Under the pieces are notes generated by a model. The model saw nothing but the letters and a program-made list of their open reading frames with translations, did no database searches and was not told the origin of the DNA. DNA of 64,000 bases from assembly GCF_037198285.1 (NCBI RefSeq), contig NZ_CP147243.1, positions 310,001 through 374,000 on the forward strand, given 5' to 3'. The stretch is from Haladaptatus sp. DJG-WS-42. GTDB lineage: Archaea; Halobacteriota; Halobacteria; Halobacteriales; Halococcaceae. Both the position numbers and the translations under genes were made by a program. Positions 58,594 through 64,000 of the stretch are shown here, in pieces; position 1 is the first letter of the stretch, and every line of letters begins with the position of its first letter.

Positions 58594-58880
58594 TGGTCGT
58601 GACCGGTCATCTCGGCGAACGTCATGCCAAAGCGCTCTTCGAAGGTTTCGAGAACGCTCTCTTCGATGGCTTCGATGTCTGCGTCGAAGTCACCGTGGGA
58701 ATGGTGGACGAGGGCGTGGGCGCGCTGGGCGAAGCCGATGAGGACGACGTCTGCGACAGTTTCTGCGGAGGACTCTTCCTCTGCGAGGAGGTCGATGAGT
58801 TCGGTCGGGAGTTCGACTTCGTCTGTCGAGCCGTCCGAGGATTCGATGCTGAACGTGGCTGTCTCTACGGAATCAGACAT
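58590..58880 (-). CDS. small haloarchaeal protein (DUF7545-like)
   Basis: A 96-residue acidic protein starting MSDSVETATFSIESSDGSTD. The segment EVELPTELIDLLAEE, VADVVLIGFAQRAHALVHHSH and ERFGMTFAEMTGHDH agrees with a haloarchaeal family I recall as DUF7545. His-rich segments (HALVHHSHGDF and the final GHDH) could bind metal, which would be of interest beside a metal-transporter-like gene, but this is speculation. Function is unknown. Confidence 0.75.
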   Translation of the reverse strand: MSDSVETATFSIESSDGSTDEVELPTELIDLLAEEESSAETVADVVLIGFAQRAHALVHHSHGDFDADIEAIEESVLETFEERFGMTFAEMTGHDH

Positions 58881-58991
58881 GAAATTCACTTTGCGCGTGG
58901 ACGTAAAGGGTCTGTGGAATCTGTGCTTCGTGCGTGCACACGCGGTGCAGCGGCTCACGAGTGCGGAAACCAAAGAGAAAAATTCGAGTGG

Positions 58992-60053
58992 TTAGTCGTC
59001 AGATTCGGGGGCGGCGACCTGCTCTGTGGCGCGGTTTTCGCGGTCTAACTCCTCTAAATAGTCGTCTGCGTCGATGGCGGCCTGACAGCCCATGCCGCCT
59101 GCGGTGATGGCCTGCTGGTAGTGGAAGTCCACCACGTCGCCTGCGCCGAAAAGGCCGGGCACGTCCGTTGCAGTCTGGTGTGCGCCCTTGCCGCCTTTCG
59201 TAATCATGTAGCCGGCATCGTCCACTTCCACGCCCGTGCCTTCTAAGTAGCCCGTGTTCGGTGTGTGGCCAATGGCGAGGAACACTGCGCCGGTTTCGAA
59301 GTCGAATTCTTCAGTAGCGGGGTCATCGAGTTTCTCTGATGGGTGGCCCTCGGGATGGCGAATCATCCGGACGTGGCTCACACCGTCTTCTGGCGAGCCG
59401 TGGATTTCGGTGACTTCGGTGTTGCGCAGGATTTCGATTTTACCTTCATCGACCAGTTCGTCAACGCGGTCGATCCAGTAGTCCTCTGCGCGGAACTCCT
59501 CGCGGCGGTGGACGAGGTAGACTTTCGAGGCGAACTTCGTGAGGAAGGAGGCTTCCTCCATCGCGGCGTCGCCGCCGCCGATGACGACCATTTCCTCGTC
59601 GCGGAAGAACGCGCCGTCGCAGGTCGCACACGTGGAGACGCCGTAGCCCATCAGGTCGTCTTCGCCGGGGATGCCAAGGGTCCGGGCACTCGCCCCCGAG
59701 GCGGCGATGAAGGCGTCTGCGGTGATGACGTCGCCCGAGGTGAGTTCGATGCGGAACGGGCGCTCTGTGGCGTCAACTGACTTGACGACGCGGTTTTTCA
59801 CGGTCGCGCCAAAGCGCTTTGCCTGTGCTTTCATGTTGTTCACGAGTTCAGGCCCGCTGATGCCCTCGGGGAAACCAGGATAGTTGTCCACTTCGGTCGT
59901 GAGGGTGAGTTGGCCACCCGGCTCTGTGCCTTCGAGCACGAGCGGTTCGTTGTTCGACCGAGCCGCATAAATGGCCGCGGTGAGCCCCGCGATGCCCGAA
60001 CCGGCAATCACGAGTCTGTGGTGCTCAACCTCGGCTGCGTCGCCTTTTGACAT
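58992..60053 (-). CDS. trxB: thioredoxin reductase
   Basis: A 353-residue flavoenzyme that reduces thioredoxin with NAD(P)H. FAD-binding GSGIAGLTAAIYAARSNNEP, the EGTEPGGQLTLTTEVDNYPGF motif, the redox pair C142/C145 in STCATCDGAFF, the NAD(P)-binding VVIGGGDAAMEEASFLTKFAS and GLFGAGDVVDFHYQQAITAGGMG are all present. VYLVHRREEFRAEDYWIDRV carries basic residues favouring NADPH. A C-terminal acidic tail extends to 353. It is monocistronic and divergent from the DUF357 gene. Confidence 0.95.
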   Translation of the reverse strand: MSKGDAAEVEHHRLVIAGSGIAGLTAAIYAARSNNEPLVLEGTEPGGQLTLTTEVDNYPGFPEGISGPELVNNMKAQAKRFGATVKNRVVKSVDATERPFRIELTSGDVITADAFIAASGASARTLGIPGEDDLMGYGVSTCATCDGAFFRDEEMVVIGGGDAAMEEASFLTKFASKVYLVHRREEFRAEDYWIDRVDELVDEGKIEILRNTEVTEIHGSPEDGVSHVRMIRHPEGHPSEKLDDPATEEFDFETGAVFLAIGHTPNTGYLEGTGVEVDDAGYMITKGGKGAHQTATDVPGLFGAGDVVDFHYQQAITAGGMGCQAAIDADDYLEELDRENRATEQVAAPESDD

Positions 60054-60185
60054 GTGGACAAATTGACCGTGGACAAGTATTTACCTTGCGCTGTCTTGCG
60101 CGGGCACTACGATTTCGGATGGTTGTTCAGGCACGTTCCGGCCGTCGGTGCGAACGCCCATATTCGTCCCCACCAACGGATTTCT

Positions 60186-60470
60186 ATGGCCGCTGATTTA
60201 GCAGAGAAGACGGAGCGCTACGAACGACTGCTGGCGGAGGCCCTCGACGCTGCAGAGGACGTGAACCCGCCGAACACGCCACTTGGGGAGTCGGCCGCCG
60301 AGTACCGCGAGATGGCACAGTCCTACCTCGATGACGGCCGCCACTTCAAGGCGAACGACGACCTCGTGAACGCCCTCGCGTCGTTTTCCTACGGTCATGG
60401 TTGGATGGACGCAGGTGCACGGATTGGGCTGTTCAAGGTTCCAGACGAGGGCCACCTGTTCACGGTCTAA
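60186..60470 (+). CDS. DUF357-family protein
   Basis: A 94-residue helical protein starting MAADLAEKTERYERLLAEAL. TPLGESAAEYREMAQSYLDDG, HFKANDDLVNALASFSYGHGW and DAGARIGLF match the DUF357 pattern of archaeal helical-repeat proteins. Function is not known. Start at the ATG 60186 removes an upstream extension that lacks similarity. It is followed by a winged-helix gene 93 bases downstream. Confidence 0.82.
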   Translation: MAADLAEKTERYERLLAEALDAAEDVNPPNTPLGESAAEYREMAQSYLDDGRHFKANDDLVNALASFSYGHGWMDAGARIGLFKVPDEGHLFTV

Positions 60471-60563
60471 CCGCGAAAAAGCGCTTGGAAGTCACCGACG
60501 GCGCGAACACGACCCCGTCCCCTGTCGATGGGCTTACATGGTGTGGGTGAGTCATGCAGTCCA

Positions 60564-60839
60564 ATGGAGGCTGCCCTCTGGTACGTGTTGACCGGTACCC
60601 GAGGCGGAGCCAATCGCGTTCGCCTGCTACAGGCGTTAGACCAGCAACCACGGAACGCAAACCAACTGGCCGAGGACTTAGAACTCAACTACAAAACGGT
60701 CAGACACCACCTCGATGTTCTCATGGACAACAACATTGTGACGACGAGCGGCGATGAGTACGGGGCAATCTATCTGCCGAGCGAGAATGCCCGCCATCAC
60801 TGGGAGACGATAGAACAAATCGTAGCGCAGGTGGAGTGA
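60564..60839 (+). CDS. winged helix-turn-helix regulator
   Basis: A 91-residue DNA-binding protein starting MEAALWYVLTGTRGGANRVR. GANRVRLLQALDQQPRNANQ, LAEDLELNYKTVRHHLDVLMDNNIV form an ArsR-like winged helix with a clear recognition helix. EYGAIYLPSENARHHWETIE is the wing and dimer helix. No metal-sensing cysteines are seen. It lies 55 bases ahead of a small membrane protein gene, a pairing common in haloarchaea. Target genes are unknown. Confidence 0.85.
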   Translation: MEAALWYVLTGTRGGANRVRLLQALDQQPRNANQLAEDLELNYKTVRHHLDVLMDNNIVTTSGDEYGAIYLPSENARHHWETIEQIVAQVE

Positions 60840-60894
60840 TTATGGTCGAATTTGGGCTAGTCGTTATATGTGACAGTAAGGTAGGTGCAGACAG

Positions 60895-61200
60895 ATGAGT
60901 ATCTGGGTCACGGTTGCACAAGGGGCAACTGCACTAAACGTCCTCCTCCTCGCAGGACTCGGTTACGTGTGGGGTCGCAACTACCTGAAATTCCGCTCAA
61001 AACACACCGTGGGGCTGTTCGTCTTCGCTATCTTCCTCCTCGCCCAGAACGCGCTCACGCTTTATTACTACCTCATCGACCCCGACCTCTCTGCGTGGTA
61101 CGCCTCTGCTGTGCCTCAAATCGTCTGGCAAGCGATGATGCTGCTCGCAGTGTTGCAGTTCATCGGCCTCCTGTTTCTCTCGTGGACGGCGTGGGACTGA
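60895..61200 (+). CDS. three-helix membrane protein
   Basis: A 101-residue protein starting MSIWVTVAQGATALNVLLLA with three hydrophobic segments (about 8-24, 39-60 and 77-97) and short polar loops. It follows the winged-helix gene and has its own TATA-like CGTTATATG (60863-60871, 24-32 bases before the ATG). The pair resembles the wHTH plus DUF7521-like membrane protein found in haloarchaea, as I recall, possibly signalling from membrane to DNA. Function is unknown. Confidence 0.7.
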   Translation: MSIWVTVAQGATALNVLLLAGLGYVWGRNYLKFRSKHTVGLFVFAIFLLAQNALTLYYYLIDPDLSAWYASAVPQIVWQAMMLLAVLQFIGLLFLSWTAWD

Positions 61201-61215
61201 CCCTCGGTGACCCTG

Positions 61216-61440
61216 TTACCCGGCTGCAAGACTGCCGAGAATCCCCAAGCACCCGACGAGTATCATCCCGACGCCGATAACCCGTGTGAGCAGCACGTTC
61301 CAGTCTGCTGGTTCGACGCCAGCAAGCGGTGTCGTGCTACCGATTGCATCAACCTGCTCGCCAAGGCGAGCCAGTCGATACGGCCACAGTGCTGCGGGAA
61401 GTCCTGCCAGCAGGAGAAAGATTCCGACTGGATTTATCAT
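61216..61440 (-). CDS. 74-residue two-helix membrane protein
   Basis: A small protein starting MINPVGIFLLLAGLPAALWP and ending VLLTRVIGVGMILVGCLGIL. Two transmembrane helices flank an acidic loop (DAIGSTTPLAGVEPADWN). The pattern fits haloarchaeal small membrane proteins (DUF6199-like), without known function. The stop is 16 bases from the convergent stop of the three-helix gene. Confidence 0.65.
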   Translation of the reverse strand: MINPVGIFLLLAGLPAALWPYRLARLGEQVDAIGSTTPLAGVEPADWNVLLTRVIGVGMILVGCLGILGSLAAG

Positions 61441-61570
61441 TCATTTTCTCAACCCGAGTCAGTCGGTAAATAGTTTCTCTCGAGGGAGCGCATGTTGCTC
61501 GCCGGGCGCCGGAACAACTCACACCACATTCCAGCCGGGGTTTAAGCCCCGTGCGCGCCTATTTCAGCTG

Positions 61571-62203
61571 ATGTACCGAAATCGAACTGACGCGGGCGAG
61601 AAACTCGCCGCGGTCGTCGATGCCCACGACGTGGTGGCGGACATCGTCCTTGCGATTCCACGGGGTGGGATTCCTGTTGGGCGGATTGTCGCAGACTTAC
61701 TTGACGTGCCACTCGACATTATCGTGGCGCGAAAGCTCGGTGCGCCGGACAATCCGGAACTCGCACTCGGCGCGGTCGCGGCAGACGGGAGCGTCTGGCG
61801 AAACGAGTCGCTCATTCAGACATTGGGCGTGAGTGAACCGTACCTTGAAGACACGATCGCCCGCGAACGGGAAACCGCTCGCGCGAAAGCCAAACGGTAT
61901 CGTGGGGAGCGCACGCCACCCGAGTTAGCTGACACGCGTGTCGTCATCGTGGACGATGGACTTGCGACCGGGGCGACAGCACTCGCCTGCGTACGACTGG
62001 CAAAGGCAGCGGGGGCGAGCCGTGTGGTTCTTGCGGTTCCCGTTGCGTCTGAATCGGGCGCAGAGCGGCTTATGAGCGAGGCGGATGAGGTGATTTGCGA
62101 AATGACGCCAGCGTACTTCAGCGCCGTGGGACAGTTTTATGAAGATTTCGGTCAGGTGAGCGATGAGACGGTGATGGCGGCACTCGACGGTCGCGGGCGA
62201 TAA
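61571..62203 (+). CDS. phosphoribosyltransferase
   Basis: A 210-residue type I phosphoribosyltransferase. The PRPP motif is VVIVDDGLATGATALACVRL, preceded by VLAIPRGGIPVGRIVADLL and DIIVARKLGAPDNPELALGA. It starts MYRNRTDAGEKLAAVVDAHD, like the adenine/hypoxanthine-type family members with an N-terminal extension, and the specific base is not deducible. Some members are annotated as competence- or salvage-related. It is a single gene. Confidence 0.9.
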   Translation: MYRNRTDAGEKLAAVVDAHDVVADIVLAIPRGGIPVGRIVADLLDVPLDIIVARKLGAPDNPELALGAVAADGSVWRNESLIQTLGVSEPYLEDTIARERETARAKAKRYRGERTPPELADTRVVIVDDGLATGATALACVRLAKAAGASRVVLAVPVASESGAERLMSEADEVICEMTPAYFSAVGQFYEDFGQVSDETVMAALDGRGR

Positions 62204-62252
62204 ATCCACTCTGTGTGGCCTCAGTCGCGTGGTTTTGGGCAGTACCATTTTG

Positions 62253-62268
62253 CGAAACATTTATAAAC
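62253..62268 (+). promoter_or_regulatory. tfb promoter
   Basis: CGAAACATTTATAAAC (62253-62268) is a strong BRE plus TATA box about 95-110 bases before the tfb ATG, so the message would have a leader of roughly 65-75 bases, unusual in a mostly leaderless genome. A second TATA-like GGCTTTTTAGGG lies at 62301-62312. Confidence 0.5.
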
Positions 62269-62347
62269 TTTACGCACTAACTATACGTAAGGTCAACACC
62301 CGGCTTTTTAGGGTTTCGTACCCCCGGCAGACACCCGCCCTGACCCA

Positions 62348-62362
62348 ATGGAGAGACAGTAA
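62348..62362 (+). other. possible four-codon upstream ORF before tfb
   Basis: ATGGAGAGACAGTAA (MERQ and stop) ends TAATG, overlapping the tfb start at 62362. It also contains GGAG, an SD-like element 8-11 bases ahead of the start. It may couple or limit tfb translation, or may be a coincidence of the SD region. Confidence 0.3.
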
Positions 62363-63333
62363 TGAGTGACACAACAATCAGGACATACACCGGCGAACAG
62401 CCGCAAAAAGAGAAGAAACGACTCGTCGATGAGACCGAAGTGTGCCCAGAGTGCAGCGGCCCCCTCATGTCGGACACCGAACACGGCGAGACGGTCTGTC
62501 GCAACTGCGGGCTCGTCGTCGAGGAAGCCGAAATCGACCTCGGCCCGGAGTGGCGCGCGTTCAATGCGAGCGAGAAGGACTCGAAGTCCCGCGTCGGTGC
62601 GCCAACGACGAAGATGATGCACGACAAGGGATTGTCGACGAATATTGACTGGCGAGACAAAGACGCCTACGGCAAGTCGCTCGGTGCCCGCCAGCGCGCG
62701 AAGATGCAGCGGCTTCGCACGTGGAACGAGCGCTTTCGCACCCGTGACTCCAAAGAGCGCAATCTGAAGCAAGCGCTCGGCGAAATCGACCGCATGTCTT
62801 CGGCGCTTGGCCTGCCAAGCACGGTCCGTGAGACAGCGTCGGTCATCTACCGCCGCGCGCTCTCTGAGAACCTGCTACCGGGTCGCTCCATCGAAGGCGT
62901 CGCTACGGCGTCGGTGTACGCCGCCGCTCGGCAGGCGGGAATGCCGCGCAGTCTCGATGAGATTGCGACGGTGTCGCGAGTCGATAAGATGGAACTCACG
63001 CGCACGTACCGCTACATCGTCCGCCAGCTCAACTTAGAGATTAAACCCGCGGACCCAGAGAGCTACGTCCCACGGTTTGCCTCTGACTTAGACCTCTCCG
63101 ATGAGGCAGAGCGCGCCGCCCGTGACCTGCTTCGCAACGCAAAAGAGCAGGGCATCATCAGTGGCAAGTCGCCGGTCGGCCTCGCCGCCGCCGCCGTCTA
63201 CGCCGCTGCACTGCTCTCGAACGAGAAGGTCACTCAGAGTCAGGTCTCTGACGTGGCGAACATCAGCGAGGTTACCATCCGCAACCGCTACAAGGAACTG
63301 CTCGAAGCCAACGGGAACTACCTCCCCGTATAA
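62362..63333 (+). CDS. tfb: transcription initiation factor IIB (TFB)
   Basis: A 323-residue general transcription factor that recruits RNA polymerase to TBP-bound promoters. The zinc ribbon CPECSGPLMSDTEHGETVC...CRNC (residues 28-50) is intact, followed by the B-reader/linker PEWRAFNASEKDSKSRVGAP and two cyclin folds (residues about 125-215 and 220-320; GRSIEGVATASVYAAARQ and GKSPVGLAAAAVYAAALL). HTH motif VSDVANISEVTIRNRYKEL ends the second fold. Haloarchaea have several TFBs; this one carries a long leader and a possible upstream ORF. Confidence 0.95.
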   Translation: MSDTTIRTYTGEQPQKEKKRLVDETEVCPECSGPLMSDTEHGETVCRNCGLVVEEAEIDLGPEWRAFNASEKDSKSRVGAPTTKMMHDKGLSTNIDWRDKDAYGKSLGARQRAKMQRLRTWNERFRTRDSKERNLKQALGEIDRMSSALGLPSTVRETASVIYRRALSENLLPGRSIEGVATASVYAAARQAGMPRSLDEIATVSRVDKMELTRTYRYIVRQLNLEIKPADPESYVPRFASDLDLSDEAERAARDLLRNAKEQGIISGKSPVGLAAAAVYAAALLSNEKVTQSQVSDVANISEVTIRNRYKELLEANGNYLPV

Positions 63334-63380
63334 GTCAGGCAACAAAGCTTTTCATTGCAGCCTGCGAACAGTGTGCACAC

Positions 63381-63560
63381 ATGGTGGAAGCATACGTTCG
63401 TCTACTCTGTCCTGAATGCGGCAAAGATTGGGAATCGACGCCGGGTGACCTTCCGCCCTTGAAAACCACCTTCCATTGTCCGAACTGTCACGCGAGTCGC
63501 ATGCTTTCTGAGTACATGCGAACCGAACACGACCTCGACACGCTCAAACAGTTCGAGTAA
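63381..63560 (+). CDS. 59-residue zinc-binding protein (DUF7836-like)
   Basis: A short frame starting MVEAYVRLLCPECGKDWEST and ending DLDTLKQFE. CPEC and CPNC form a zinc-ribbon pair about 23 residues apart. The layout matches haloarchaeal proteins I know as DUF7836, often near transcription genes. It follows tfb by 47 bases on the same strand. Function is unknown; nucleic acid or protein binding is plausible. Confidence 0.75.
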   Translation: MVEAYVRLLCPECGKDWESTPGDLPPLKTTFHCPNCHASRMLSEYMRTEHDLDTLKQFE

Positions 63561-63760
63561 GCGCGTTGGCTGCGGTGCCGACTCGATTTTTCAGCCCCCA
63601 ACACCACTCTCGTCAGCGCCGCGCACCGTACTGTGAGCTATATAGTCAATGTATGCAGAATGGACTGTTCAACTGACAAAAGCGTTGGCGTGAAATTCCG
63701 GCGAATACTGTCGATACAGCCCTTCTAATCCGGTACGTATGCTAACGAGACTCAAGATAG

Positions 63761-63768
63761 TAATATAA
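63761..63768 (+). promoter_or_regulatory. UPF0058 gene promoter
   Basis: TAATATAA lies 27-34 bases before the ATG at 63795, a typical TATA box. The 200 bases before it (63561-63760) contain no supportable gene. Confidence 0.5.
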
Positions 63769-63794
63769 CCCTCCGCTTGTAAGAGGCTGTTGTT

Positions 63795-64000
63795 ATGAAG
63801 AAGCAGGAGCTCATCCACCTACACGGCCTCCTCTCGGAGGTATGCAACCACTACGAAGCAGAGTACGAAATCACAATTGAACACGAGGCATACGAGGCAC
63901 TTGGAGTACGGCCGACCTCCATCCACAAATCCAAAACGGACCACAAAGCCGCAGTCTTTGCACTCGCAGACGGTATCACCGCAGAAATGACCGAGGCGGA
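63795..64000 (+). CDS. UPF0058 family protein (3' end outside window)
   Basis: The first 68 residues are visible, starting MKKQELIHLHGLLSEVCNHY, the signature of the UPF0058 family of small archaeal helical proteins of unknown function. HEAYEALGVRPTSIHKSKTD, HKAAVFALADGI and AEMTEA follow as expected. The gene continues past the right edge. Confidence 0.9.
   Translation, partial: MKKQELIHLHGLLSEVCNHYEAEYEITIEHEAYEALGVRPTSIHKSKTDHKAAVFALADGITAEMTEA

Noticed and set aside
1-64000. CRISPR array or insertion sequence
   Set aside because: No regularly spaced repeats, transposase or integrase genes, or target-site duplications were seen; the tRNA-Ser repeats are irregular.

Overview
The window is chromosomal DNA of a halophilic archaeon (class Halobacteria). 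Evidence: highly acidic predicted proteins, Tat-type lipoprotein signals, archaeal TATA boxes about 25 bases ahead of start codons with little or no leader, an archaeal TFB, CDC48, RPA/RPAP and Lhr proteins, a GHMP-type shikimate kinase, GTP cyclohydrolase III, a HalX response regulator, and many short zinc proteins known only from haloarchaea. The genus cannot be fixed from the sequence alone. No CRISPR array, transposase, integrase or replication origin was seen. Gene density is high, and the only gene-poor block of note is the hairpin-rich stretch beside tRNA-Ser (20.5-21.05 kb).

Layout. 0-6.7 kb: membrane proteins, two DsrE-family proteins with a PadR regulator and a XapX protein, a CPBP protease, small proteins and tRNA-Thr. 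6.8-8.5 kb: a GNAT acetyltransferase overlapping phosphoglycerate kinase. 8.7-15.0 kb: a complete branched-chain amino acid type ABC transporter (livHMGF, with livK on the opposite strand). The substrate-binding protein LivK has its two halves in swapped order and appears to be a natural circular permutation. 15-21 kb: a CBS/zinc protein, GTP cyclohydrolase III, a frameshifted peroxiredoxin, uridine kinase, an HpaI-type aldolase, and an ATP-grasp ligase fused to a retropepsin-like domain. 21-32 kb: histidine ammonia-lyase, a UDG-family protein, the aromatic genes aroC and aroA with a phosphodiesterase between them, then a plus-strand run of M24 peptidase, prephenate dehydrogenase, Rsm22-like methyltransferase and SurE.

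32-43 kb: AAC(3)-fold acyltransferase, beta-carbonic anhydrase, SLC13 permease, SdpI-like protein, a four-CBS protein carrying an HPF-like C-terminus, then chorismate mutase and shikimate kinase. 43-49 kb: CDC48 ATPase, HalX regulator, RAD55-like ATPase and an XPD/DinG-type helicase. 49.5-55.9 kb: a minus-strand operon rpa-rpap-phosphoesterase-lhr for single-stranded DNA binding and repair. 56-64 kb: riboflavin reductase ArfC, a divergent Nramp transporter overlapping a P-loop protein, thioredoxin reductase, small regulators and membrane proteins, a phosphoribosyltransferase, TFB and the start of a UPF0058 gene.

The genes mostly form short housekeeping operons: aromatic amino acid synthesis (aroA, aroC, tyrA, chorismate mutase, shikimate kinase), archaeal riboflavin synthesis (gch3, arfC), and DNA repair (rpa/rpap/phosphoesterase/lhr, XPD-like helicase, UDG). 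The items most worth follow-up are the permuted LivK, the CBS-HPF fusion, the tRNA-Ser-derived inverted modules, the Nramp protein lacking its metal-binding residues, and the dinucleotide-repeat frameshift in the peroxiredoxin gene.
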